Assembly: GCA_031417835.1 (NCBI GenBank)
Contig: JANOWJ010000049.1
Span: 1 to 64,000 of the forward strand
Length of the DNA stretch: 64,000 nt
Direction: 5' to 3'
DNA from: JADJLQ01 sp031417835
Lineage (GTDB): Bacteria > Bacteroidota > Bacteroidia > Chitinophagales > Saprospiraceae
Every line of letters begins with the position of its first letter. Position 1 is the first letter of the stretch. The notes beneath the pieces were generated by a model. It did no database searches, was not told the DNA's origin, and worked only from the letters and a program-made list of their open reading frames with translations. Positions 18,370 to 26,197 of this stretch are shown in pieces. The translations under genes and the position numbers were made by a program.

Positions 18370-19236
18370 ATGATAAAATTTCTTTCTATTCAAATCTTTT
18401 TAATTGGCTTTTGGACACTCCTCCTCCAACTCCATAGTGGTACTTCGACTACTTCATCAGAGGTCACACTGTGTCACTCGATATCCGATGATGATATGAA
18501 ACAATTTGCTTTAGATCCGGATTTTCAAGCTTTACACCCCGCGCCTAATAAAATATCCTTTGTAGGCCTAGGTCAGCCCATTACGTTTAAGACGATAGAT
18601 GGTGCAGATGCCGGTGGGTATTTTATAAAAGCTAAAAACAAAAGCGATAAATGGTTATTTGTATACCAAGAATGGTGGGGCTTGAATGATTATATCCGAA
18701 AAGAATCGGACACCTATTATCAAGAACTTGGCGAACAGGTAAACGTATTGGCATTAGATCTGTATGATGGAAAAGTGGCTACGACGCCTCAAGATGCGGG
18801 TAAAATAATGTCTGAGGTAAATGATGCACGTTTGGAAGCTATCGTGAAAGGCGCGATTAGTCACGCAGGTGCTAAGGCTGTCATAGCGAATGTAGGGTGG
18901 TGTTTTGGTGGTGGTTGGTCCCTTAGATCAGGTATCTTAGGCGGCAAACAGACTGTGGGTACGGTGATGTATTATGGCATGCCCATCAAAGATGTGGAGA
19001 AGCTAAAAACGTTGAATAGTGATGTATTAGGATTGTTTGCTACGGAGACCCGGATCTCTAAAGAAATCATTGAAGAATTTGCAGCCAATATGAAGCTCGC
19101 TGGCAAAACCCTGGAGTATAAAATATTTAATGCGGTACATGCATTCGCTAATCCAAGTCATCCTCAATACAATGAAGCATTGAGTAAAGAAGCGAATGCT
19201 ATGTCGTTAAAGTATTTAAAAAGCAAATTGTTATAA
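18370..19236 (+). CDS. Exported dienelactone hydrolase-like protein
   Basis: A 288-residue alpha/beta hydrolase with an N-terminal hydrophobic segment ('MIKFLSIQIFLIGFWTLLLQL') and about 60 extra residues before the catalytic domain. The nucleophile is Cys178 in 'GWCFGGGWS', with the conserved Glu of 'QEWWGLNDYI' and a late His in 'NAVHAFANPSH', as in dienelactone hydrolases. The acid residue normally found as 'FAxKD' reads 'FATETRIS', so the Asp is absent or replaced by the neighbouring Glu. Dienelactone hydrolases open lactones formed after intradiol cleavage of (chloro)catechols, and an intradiol dioxygenase is encoded two genes downstream. The export signal is notable for this family but not unique. 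Confidence 0.83.
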   Translation: MIKFLSIQIFLIGFWTLLLQLHSGTSTTSSEVTLCHSISDDDMKQFALDPDFQALHPAPNKISFVGLGQPITFKTIDGADAGGYFIKAKNKSDKWLFVYQEWWGLNDYIRKESDTYYQELGEQVNVLALDLYDGKVATTPQDAGKIMSEVNDARLEAIVKGAISHAGAKAVIANVGWCFGGGWSLRSGILGGKQTVGTVMYYGMPIKDVEKLKTLNSDVLGLFATETRISKEIIEEFAANMKLAGKTLEYKIFNAVHAFANPSHPQYNEALSKEANAMSLKYLKSKLL

Positions 19237-19289
19237 CATCTACCCCAATATATATTCAAACTTTTTTCTAACTAAACTATCAAAACATA

Positions 19290-19862
19290 ATGAAACAATT
19301 CGGTTTAATCGTATCCTTTCTTTTTATATCTATAGGTGCTTCTGCTCAATGGACTATTGACAAGGGGCATTCCAAATTTACTTTTATAGCAGAACATCAT
19401 GGAATTTCAGAACTGGATGGCTATTTTAAAAAGTTTGATGGAAAAATCACTTCGTCCAAAGATGATTTATCTGATGCTGTTTTTGAATTGACGATCGAAT
19501 CAGCAAGTCTAAATACTGATCTGGAGATGCGGGATAATCACCTCAGAAGTGAGGATCTGTTTAATGTCGAAAAATTTCCAACTCTTACGTTCAAAAGTAC
19601 TTCATATACCAAGGTGACTGGCAATAAATATATCATGGTAGGAGACCTCACGATCAAAGGGGTGACCAAATCCATCACGCTCGATGTCACTATGAATGGC
19701 CCTGCAGCTCACCCTAATCCCAATAACAAAGTTCCTCAATTGGGCATGAAGGCATTGACAAAAATAAAACGTAGTGATTTTGGGATCGGTGGAAAATTAG
19801 CCACGATCATGGTAGGCGACGAAATATCAATTAGAGCTACAGGGGAGTTTCAAAAGAAGTAA
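19290..19862 (+). CDS. YceI family periplasmic lipid-binding protein
   Basis: A 190-residue protein with a signal peptide ending 'SIGASAQ' and the YceI lipocalin-like fold: 'WTIDKGHSKFTFIAEHHGISELDGYFKKFDGKI', 'LRSEDLFNVEKFPTLTFKST' and 'VGDLTIKGVTKSITLDV'. YceI proteins bind polyisoprenoid or amphipathic ligands in the periplasm. It lies 4 bases before the intradiol dioxygenase gene, so the two are surely co-transcribed. It may carry a hydrophobic substrate for the neighbouring exported enzymes (inference). Confidence 0.92.
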   Translation: MKQFGLIVSFLFISIGASAQWTIDKGHSKFTFIAEHHGISELDGYFKKFDGKITSSKDDLSDAVFELTIESASLNTDLEMRDNHLRSEDLFNVEKFPTLTFKSTSYTKVTGNKYIMVGDLTIKGVTKSITLDVTMNGPAAHPNPNNKVPQLGMKALTKIKRSDFGIGGKLATIMVGDEISIRATGEFQKK

Positions 19863-19866
19863 AACC

Positions 19867-20673
19867 ATGAAAAGGAAAGAATTTATCAAAACAGCCACCT
19901 TTGGGGGATTAGCCATAAACTTGCTGAGTGGCAAATGTGTGGGGACAGATAAAAACAATTTAGCATCAACGCCGTGTGATGAGACCCCTGAAGAAACGGC
20001 AGGGCCATTTCCAACACGTGAACCCTCAAAATTGGTTTCCAAAAATATTGTTGTAGATAGAGTGGGCACACAGTTGACGATTCAAGTAATGTTATATAAT
20101 ATTAATAATGGGTGCAAACCATTAAAGGATGCGATCGTCGATATTTGGCATTGCGATCATAAGGGTGAATATTCAGAGTATGGTGGTAGCGGATCTGCAG
20201 GCGGTCCAGGCGGATTCGGTCCACCGGGAAATGAAAAAATGCCACCTCCACCATCACGTAGAGAAGGTAATAAAAATGACCGCCGCCCATTTCCGCCCGG
20301 TGGTCCAGGAGGATTACAACCAGTAGATCATACACAAGAACATTTTCTTAGGGGAAGGCAAATTACAGATAAAGATGGGCGAGCATCATTCACGAGTATC
20401 TATCCTGGGTGGTATGGAGGTCGCGCACCTCACATTCATGCTCAAATATTGCTCGCAGGTGAAAAATCACTTTTAATCACTCAGATCGCCTTTCCGGAAG
20501 ATATCAATAAGGAAGTATATGCTCAAGGCGTATATGCCGACCGGGGGACAGCGGACACGACCAATATGGATGACAATGTATTTGGTGATGGTATAGCAAA
20601 TGAACTAGCAGTGGTAAATGGCAATGTAAAGGACGGTTTTGTATTGACTCATTCCATATATGTCAAAGCCTGA
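19867..20673 (+). CDS. Exported intradiol ring-cleavage dioxygenase
   Basis: A 268-residue member of the protocatechuate/catechol intradiol dioxygenase fold. Candidate Fe(III) ligands are Tyr102 in 'HKGEYSEY', Tyr179 in 'SIYPGWYGGRAPHIHA', His189 and His191. The N-terminus 'MKRKEFIKTATFGGLAINLL' resembles the degenerate Tat signals common in Bacteroidota, so it is probably exported folded with iron. Residues about 107-152 are a Gly/Pro-rich loop, unusual for the family. It would cleave a catechol between its hydroxyls to a muconate. It is cotranscribed with YceI and precedes the crotonase gene by 66 bases. The substrate is unknown; it is not a PcaH/PcaG subunit, which are encoded near 63 kb. 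Confidence 0.85.
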   Translation: MKRKEFIKTATFGGLAINLLSGKCVGTDKNNLASTPCDETPEETAGPFPTREPSKLVSKNIVVDRVGTQLTIQVMLYNINNGCKPLKDAIVDIWHCDHKGEYSEYGGSGSAGGPGGFGPPGNEKMPPPPSRREGNKNDRRPFPPGGPGGLQPVDHTQEHFLRGRQITDKDGRASFTSIYPGWYGGRAPHIHAQILLAGEKSLLITQIAFPEDINKEVYAQGVYADRGTADTTNMDDNVFGDGIANELAVVNGNVKDGFVLTHSIYVKA

Positions 20674-20739
20674 TCGCAAAGATCTATGTATATGCAAATT
20701 TTACTGTACACTAAACAAGGTATCATAGAAAAACAATAA

Positions 20740-21507
20740 ATGAATATGCTGCAGTCTGAAATAAAGGATGATATCCTATTCGTCAAATTGAATCGTCCGG
20801 AAAAACGAAATGCAATTAATGATACCTTGTTACTGGCATTAGAGACATTATTTACCAACCTTTCCCCAAGTGTAGCCTGTGCAATCATCTATGGCGAAGG
20901 ACACCACTTCAGCGCGGGACTCGATCTATCGGAACTTAGAGAACGCAATATCATTCAAGGTATTCAGCATAGCCGAATGTGGCATCAGGTGATGGATAAA
21001 ATTCAATTTTGTGGTGTACCGGTCATTGCAGTTTTGCATGGCGCTTGCATCGGGGGGGGATTGGAATTGGCCTGTGCTTGTCATATCCGAGTGGCTGACA
21101 AAAGTACCTATTATGCATTGCCAGAAGGTCAACGCGGTATCTATGTCGGGGGTGGCTCTTCAGTACGCTTACCAAAATTAATAGGGGCCCACAGGATGAC
21201 CGATATGATGCTGACTGGAAGAATTTATAATGCAGATGAGGGCGAGCGAATTGGAATAGCTCAATATCTTACCGAAGAAGGTCACGCTTTAGCTAAAGGC
21301 ATAGAGTTGGCAGGAAAAATTAAGATGAATTCCAGATTGACTAATTATGCCGTGACCCAGGTCTTACCAAGAATCCAGGACGCAGGTACTGATGCCGGAT
21401 TGATGATGGAAAGCTTGATGGCAGCGATAGCCCAAGATGCCCCTGAAGCCAAAAAAAGATTAACCAATTTTTTAGATGGCAACGCAAATAAAATAAAAAA
21501 CGAATGA
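20740..21507 (+). CDS. Crotonase-fold hydroxycinnamoyl-CoA hydratase (enoyl-CoA hydratase family)
   Basis: A 255-residue crotonase. The oxyanion-hole segment 'FSAGLDLSEL' and 'GGGLELACACHIRVAD' are clear, and both acid/base residues of a true hydratase are present: Glu109 (GGGLE) and Glu129 (LPEG), spaced 20 apart as in rat enoyl-CoA hydratase. Hydroxycinnamoyl-CoA hydratase-lyase (HCHL/Fch) has Ser in place of the first Glu, so this enzyme is more likely to stop at the beta-hydroxyacyl-CoA than to release vanillin. The feruloyl-CoA synthase gene follows. The cofactor is CoA and the location cytoplasmic. The family is certain; the substrate is inferred from neighbours. Confidence 0.85.
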   Translation: MNMLQSEIKDDILFVKLNRPEKRNAINDTLLLALETLFTNLSPSVACAIIYGEGHHFSAGLDLSELRERNIIQGIQHSRMWHQVMDKIQFCGVPVIAVLHGACIGGGLELACACHIRVADKSTYYALPEGQRGIYVGGGSSVRLPKLIGAHRMTDMMLTGRIYNADEGERIGIAQYLTEEGHALAKGIELAGKIKMNSRLTNYAVTQVLPRIQDAGTDAGLMMESLMAAIAQDAPEAKKRLTNFLDGNANKIKNE

Positions 21508-21525
21508 TCCGATAGCTATCGGATC
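21506..21525. repeat. 20-bp perfect palindrome after the crotonase gene
   Basis: GATCCGATAGCTATCGGATC overlaps the stop codon by two bases. CCGATA..TATCGG-type palindromes also appear in weaker form near 5297 and 25587. It may act as a transcript 3' structure between the crotonase and synthase genes. Confidence 0.6.
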
Positions 21526-21574
21526 GAATGACGAATGAATTGCAAACAAATATCGAATGATATATTTCTTTGCG

Positions 21575-21595
21575 CCTGCCTACCGGACAGGCAGG
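21575..21595. repeat. CCTGCCT/AGGCAGG palindrome in the crotonase-synthase gap
   Basis: CCTGCCTACCGGAC followed by AGGCAGG forms a 7-bp stem. The CTGCCTACCGG core is the one found in frame in the DHFR-like and DoxX-like genes. It is untranslated here. Confidence 0.65.
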
Positions 21596-21683
21596 TCTTT
21601 GCGACTTCGCTCCGCTGCGCGCCTAGCTCATATTCATCGAAGCTTCGCTACCTCATACAGCTTCCACGTAGCTTAAAACACAC

Positions 21684-23489
21684 ATGATTGCATCAAATCT
21701 TTTCGGACCACAACAAACTACCCGGACAATAGATGGTAACGGTATAGTTTCTTATGCCTTGGTACAAGATTTGGAAAAGTATCCAGAGAAAATAACGGAA
21801 AAATTGATTCAGTGGGCAAGCCAATCGCCTGATTATATTTTTCTAGCAGCAAAAAACAAACAAGGTGAATGGGAAAAACTATCCTATCGGGAAGCACTAA
21901 GCAAAGTAAGGTCCATCGCACAATATTTAATGAATCAAACATTTTCTCCAGATGAGAGTATTGTGATATTATCTGAGAATAGTATCGAACATGGATTATT
22001 GGCTCTAGCAGCCATGCATATTGGCATACCCTATAGCCCTTTATCGCCTGCATATTCTTTGATTGCCCATGATTTTTCAAAGTTGCAGCATTGCCTAAAA
22101 TTAATGACTCCTAAAATCATTTTTATACAAGATCCATCTAAGTTTCATCGTGCTATTCAATTTATTCAAACAATATTACCCGGGGTCAAGATAGTCTCTG
22201 CTCATGATTTGAATGTTGCTTCGACCACTAAGGTAACTGCTGATGTGGATCATCAATACACTCAAGTCGATGCGGATACCATAGCCAAAGTTTTATTTAC
22301 ATCCGGCTCTACCGGCTTGCCAAAGGGAGTGATCAATACGCAGCGGATGTGGTGTGCTAATCTTCAACAGATTACACAGGCATTTCCATTTATGAAAGAT
22401 GAACCTCCAGTATTTATAGATTGGTTGCCTTGGAATCATACGTTTGGAGGTAATCACAATTTTGGGCTTACCTTATATCATGGCGGTACTTTATATATAG
22501 ATGAAGGAAGGCCTACTGCCGATGGAGTTTTAGCCACGATCAATAATCTTAAGTCGATTTCGCCTACAGCCTATTTTAATGTTCCCAAAGGTTTTGAGAT
22601 GATGATTCCTTATTTTGAACAGGATGAAGAATTGAGCAATACATTTTTTAGTAAAGTAAAGATGCTTTTTTATGCCGGGGCTAGTTTAGCTCAGCCGATT
22701 TGGAATGCCTGGGAAGCGTTAGCTATCAAAGCACTGGGTAGGAAAATTCCAATTGTCACTGGATTAGGTTGCACGGAGTCAGGACCCTCAGCTTTATTTG
22801 CTAATCGGATAAATTGTTTTTCGGGTTTGTTGGGCATTCCTGTAGCAGGAATGAAGGTAAAGCTTGTGGCCAACGGTGATAAAATGGAAGCAAGCTATCA
22901 AGGACCCAACATTACACCGGGATATTGGAGAAATCCTGAAGCGACCAACACTGCATTTGATGATGAACATTATTATCAGACTGGAGATGCCGTCAAATTT
23001 AATCATCCGGCTGACCCGGATCAGGGTTTGATTTTTGACGGCAGAATTACAGAAGATTTTAAATTGACCAGTGGCACATGGGTCAATACGGGGATCTTAA
23101 AGTCAAAACTAATTGCAACAGGCTCCCCGTATATTCAAGATGTTGTCCTCACCGGCTTGGATCGGGAGTTTATAGGAGCCATTTTATTTTTGAACTCTAT
23201 GGCCTGCAAACAGCTTATATCTGATGAGACATTGCACGAGATTGAGTTCTGGCAACATCCTTCGATAAGTCAACGATTGGAAAAAATATTGGAAGAATTT
23301 AATGACTCGGCCACCGGTGGTTCGACCAGAATTCAGAAAATGATCATTGCAATGGAGCCCCCTGCTTTTGAATTTGGTGAAATCACGGATAAAGGCTCCA
23401 TCAATCAAAATGTCGTGCTCAAACATCGAGCGCATTTAGTAGAAAAACTGTATCAAATAAATAGCTCCTTTAATACTGTAATCTTTTAA
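21684..23489 (+). CDS. fcs: Feruloyl-CoA synthase (hydroxycinnamate CoA ligase)
   Basis: A 601-residue ANL-superfamily adenylating enzyme. The P-loop 'TSGSTGLPKG' lies at about 206-215, with 'WLPWNHTFGGNHNFG' before the A5 motif, 'GCTESGPS', 'YYQTGDAVKF' and a hinge 'FDGRITEDFKL'. The pattern 'PYSPLSPAYSLIAHDFSKL' is characteristic of feruloyl-CoA synthases rather than 4-coumarate ligases of plants. It activates ferulate, p-coumarate or caffeate with ATP and CoA in the cytoplasm. It is followed after 3 bases by the MetE-like gene and preceded by the crotonase. The order of substrates is not determinable from sequence. Confidence 0.9.
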   Translation: MIASNLFGPQQTTRTIDGNGIVSYALVQDLEKYPEKITEKLIQWASQSPDYIFLAAKNKQGEWEKLSYREALSKVRSIAQYLMNQTFSPDESIVILSENSIEHGLLALAAMHIGIPYSPLSPAYSLIAHDFSKLQHCLKLMTPKIIFIQDPSKFHRAIQFIQTILPGVKIVSAHDLNVASTTKVTADVDHQYTQVDADTIAKVLFTSGSTGLPKGVINTQRMWCANLQQITQAFPFMKDEPPVFIDWLPWNHTFGGNHNFGLTLYHGGTLYIDEGRPTADGVLATINNLKSISPTAYFNVPKGFEMMIPYFEQDEELSNTFFSKVKMLFYAGASLAQPIWNAWEALAIKALGRKIPIVTGLGCTESGPSALFANRINCFSGLLGIPVAGMKVKLVANGDKMEASYQGPNITPGYWRNPEATNTAFDDEHYYQTGDAVKFNHPADPDQGLIFDGRITEDFKLTSGTWVNTGILKSKLIATGSPYIQDVVLTGLDREFIGAILFLNSMACKQLISDETLHEIEFWQHPSISQRLEKILEEFNDSATGGSTRIQKMIIAMEPPAFEFGEITDKGSINQNVVLKHRAHLVEKLYQINSSFNTVIF

Positions 23490-23492
23490 AAT

Positions 23493-24599
23493 ATGACAAA
23501 ACCGCCATTCAGAGCAGATCATGTAGGGAGTTTGCTTCGTACACCCATAGTGAAAGAAAATCGAATAAAATGGAAACAAGGCCTGCTCGAATCTGCCCAA
23601 CTTCGCGAAATAGAAAACGAAGGAATAGCTACTACTGTCAAGAAAATGGAATCTATCGGTATGCAAGCGATCACTGACGGTGAGTTTAGACGAGACTATT
23701 TTCATCTGGACTTTTTAAAGGAATTGGACGGAGTGTCAATCTCAGGAGGCATTGAGCCTAATCCAAATGCTAAGGCTGCAGAAGACGGATTTACGCCGCC
23801 AAAGCTTAGCGTAACCGGAAAACTGCAACATATAAAAGACATTCAAGTCGATGATTTTAATTACTTAAAATCAATAGTGACTGCTACACCTAAAGTGTCA
23901 ATACCTTCGCCAACGATGGTGCATTTTAGAGGTGGCAGGAAATCCATCGATATCACTTCTTATCCGGATATGGAAGTGTTTTTCAATGACCTGGCCATCG
24001 CCTATAAAAAAGAGATAAATCATTTATACGCGGCGGGGTTGCGATATCTACAATTGGATGATACTAATCTTGCCTACTTATGTGATCCTAAAATGAGAGA
24101 AGCTGCGACACTACGCGGTGAAGATCCAAACCAATTGCCCAAGACTTATGCCGCATTGATCAATGCTGTGATCGATCATCGACCGCATGATTTGACCGTA
24201 GGTATTCATTTATGCCGGGGCAATTACCGAAGCACCTGGTTTGCGGAAGGGGGCTATGAACCCGTCGCAGAGATCTTATTCAACGAAATCAATGTTGATG
24301 CCTATTTTCTGGAGTATGATGATGAACGATCCGGCGATTTTGCACCCCTTCGATTTGTCCCTGACCATAAAAAAGTAGTACTCGGCATCATATCTTCAAA
24401 AAAAAGAGAACTTGAAAAAATAGATGATTTGTGTTTTAGAATAGATGAAGCTGCACAATATATGTCGTTAGAAAATCTGTGTGTCAGTCCTCAATGTGGA
24501 TTCTCCAGTACCCATCATGGCAACGACATGAGCGAAGATGATCAATGGCGGAAGATGGAATTGGTAGTGAATACGGCCAGGAAAGTATGGGAAGAGTAG
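23493..24599 (+). CDS. MetE C-terminal-like zinc methyltransferase
   Basis: A 368-residue TIM-barrel protein of the cobalamin-independent methionine synthase C-terminal family (YxjG/YxjH group): 'FRADHVGSLLRTP', 'ITDGEFRRDYFHLDF', and zinc-site residues in 'IHLCRGNYRSTW' (His, Cys) and 'VSPQCGFSS' (Cys). It lacks the N-terminal half of full MetE. It starts 3 bases after the feruloyl-CoA synthase stop, a position that suggests a role linked to methoxylated aromatics, such as passing methyl groups to homocysteine, or housekeeping methionine supply. The family is firm; the link to O-demethylation is speculation from linkage. Confidence 0.85.
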   Translation: MTKPPFRADHVGSLLRTPIVKENRIKWKQGLLESAQLREIENEGIATTVKKMESIGMQAITDGEFRRDYFHLDFLKELDGVSISGGIEPNPNAKAAEDGFTPPKLSVTGKLQHIKDIQVDDFNYLKSIVTATPKVSIPSPTMVHFRGGRKSIDITSYPDMEVFFNDLAIAYKKEINHLYAAGLRYLQLDDTNLAYLCDPKMREAATLRGEDPNQLPKTYAALINAVIDHRPHDLTVGIHLCRGNYRSTWFAEGGYEPVAEILFNEINVDAYFLEYDDERSGDFAPLRFVPDHKKVVLGIISSKKRELEKIDDLCFRIDEAAQYMSLENLCVSPQCGFSSTHHGNDMSEDDQWRKMELVVNTARKVWEE

Positions 24600-24610
24600 A
24601 AAAACAGAAA

Positions 24611-24683
24611 CAGAATCAGAATCAGAATCTGAGTCTGAATCTGAATCTGAATCTGAATCTGAGTCTGAATCTGAGTCTGAATC
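24611..24683 (+). repeat. Hexanucleotide tandem repeat (GAATCT/GAGTCT)
   Basis: About twelve 6-bp units, first GAATCA then mixed GAATCT and GAGTCT, fill the gap between the MetE-like gene and the amidohydrolase start at 24710. Such tracts can change length by slippage and could alter spacing or leader folding. Confidence 0.85.
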
Positions 24684-24709
24684 ATTTCGTCATTATTTAA
24701 ATTTCTCCT

Positions 24710-25579
24710 ATGATTAATCTAGCTACTATACGCGCACTCGACTTCCACACCCATGCTGAGGTGAGTTGTACTCAACCACACGATGATTACAGACCGGAAT
24801 TTGATGTAGCCTTTGCTAAATATTTTAAGGTTGATAAAAGGCCTACGATCCAGGAGACTTGTGATTATTATCGAAGTATACAAATGGCCTTTGTGATGTT
24901 TACCATAGACGCGGAGTATGAGCTTGGGCGAAAAAGAATACCCAATACAGAAGTGGCAGAGGCAGCTCTTAAAAACGATGATGTCATGATAGCTTTTGCC
25001 AGCATCGATCCTCACAAAGGTAAGCTAGGCGCAAGGGAAGCCCGGGACCTCATAGTCAATTATGGCATTAAGGGGTTTAAGTTTCATCCTACGGTACAAG
25101 GATTTTATCCAAATGATAAACTGGCTTTTCCATTGTATGACACGATAGCCGAATACAAATTGCCCATGCTTTTCCACTCTGGTCATTCCGGCTTTGGATC
25201 TGGGGTACGAGGTGGTGGCGGTTTGAGATTAGAATATTCCAATCCGATGCATTTAGATGATGTGGCTATTCGGTATCCTGATAGTCCTATCATCATCGCC
25301 CACCCGAGCTGGCCCTGGCAAGATGAGGCATTGTCAGTAGCGATGCATAAGCCCAATGTCTACATTGATCTCAGTGGCTGGTCGCCAAAATATTTTCCAC
25401 CACAATTGATACAGTATGCCAATACCTTATTGAAGGACCGAATGTTATTTGGTACAGACTTTCCGTTGATCACTCCGGAGCGATGGTTGAAGGATTTTGA
25501 ACATGTTGGATTTAAGGAAGAGGTAAAGCCACTGATCTTAAAGGAGAATGCATTAAGAGTACTGGGCCTGAACAAATGA
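24710..25579 (+). CDS. Metal-dependent amidohydrolase, probable 4-hydroxyphenyl-beta-ketoacyl-CoA hydrolase
   Basis: A 289-residue amidohydrolase-2 family TIM barrel with the metal site 'DFHTHAEV' (His13, His15), 'FKFHPTVQGFYPND', 'MLFHSGHSG', 'IIAHPSWPWQDEA' and the catalytic Asp in 'LFGTDFPLI'. Relatives next to feruloyl-CoA synthases act as beta-ketoacyl-CoA hydrolases in the beta-oxidative deacetylation of hydroxycinnamates described in Agrobacterium fabrum; ACMS decarboxylase-like enzymes share the fold. As the last gene of the crotonase-Fcs-MetE run, it fits cleaving a two-carbon unit after oxidation of the side chain. The precise substrate is inferred. Confidence 0.8.
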   Translation: MINLATIRALDFHTHAEVSCTQPHDDYRPEFDVAFAKYFKVDKRPTIQETCDYYRSIQMAFVMFTIDAEYELGRKRIPNTEVAEAALKNDDVMIAFASIDPHKGKLGAREARDLIVNYGIKGFKFHPTVQGFYPNDKLAFPLYDTIAEYKLPMLFHSGHSGFGSGVRGGGGLRLEYSNPMHLDDVAIRYPDSPIIIAHPSWPWQDEALSVAMHKPNVYIDLSGWSPKYFPPQLIQYANTLLKDRMLFGTDFPLITPERWLKDFEHVGFKEEVKPLILKENALRVLGLNK

Positions 25580-25604
25580 ACTTAATTGCCGATAACTATT
25601 GGGA

Positions 25605-26162
25605 TTATACCCTTAGTGAACCACGGAATGACCTTCCAGCATAGTAGGACTCTGCACCATTATGATATATGAAGATCTGGCCGTATCGAAAATCTGCAAA
25701 TATGGCCCCACCGAGTTTTCTGATCTCAATAGGTGTTTTGATCCAACTCGATGTTTTGATATCAAACTTTTCTAGTTTCTGTAGCTCCCGATATTGTTCT
25801 TCCGTTAATATTTCTACGCCCATAGCAGTAGCCATACCGATAGCACTATTGGCCGGTTTATTTTCTTTCCTAGAATTCAATGCTTCGTGGTCATAACAAA
25901 TACTTCTGCGACCTTTAGGACTTTCCGATGAGCAATCGTAAAAAACATATTCCCCTGACTTCTTATCAAGACCGACCACATCCGGCTCGCCATCGGTACT
26001 TTCCATTTCGTGGAGCGACCACAGTTTTTCAGGTTTGGCCTCTAGCTTAGCTAGCACTTTAGCCCATTCAAGACCCTTGTGACGATTCATGTTTTTCTCA
26101 AACCGCTCCTTTAATGTTTGGAAAAGATCTTTTTGTTGTTTTGAAGACAATTCTTTTTTCAT
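25605..26162 (-). CDS. DUF4256 family protein
   Basis: A 185-residue soluble protein with the DUF4256 pattern: 'LKERFEKNMNRHKGLEWAKV', 'LWSLHEMESTDGEPDVVG', 'YVFYDCSSESPKGRRSICYDHEAL', 'AMGVEILTEEQYRELQ' and 'KTSSWIKTPIEIRKLGGAIFADFRYGQIFIYHNGAESYY'. The length is normal for the family. The function is unknown. It is convergent with the amidohydrolase gene and stands 35 bases downstream of the DoxX-like gene on the same strand, so it may be the last gene of the ArsR-AHSA1-DoxX operon. This small-gene set is common in Bacteroidota. Confidence 0.88.
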   Translation of the reverse strand: MKKELSSKQQKDLFQTLKERFEKNMNRHKGLEWAKVLAKLEAKPEKLWSLHEMESTDGEPDVVGLDKKSGEYVFYDCSSESPKGRRSICYDHEALNSRKENKPANSAIGMATAMGVEILTEEQYRELQKLEKFDIKTSSWIKTPIEIRKLGGAIFADFRYGQIFIYHNGAESYYAGRSFRGSLRV

Positions 26163-26197
26163 AGATTCATTTTACAGTTTAAAGGTCGAGATATTTA

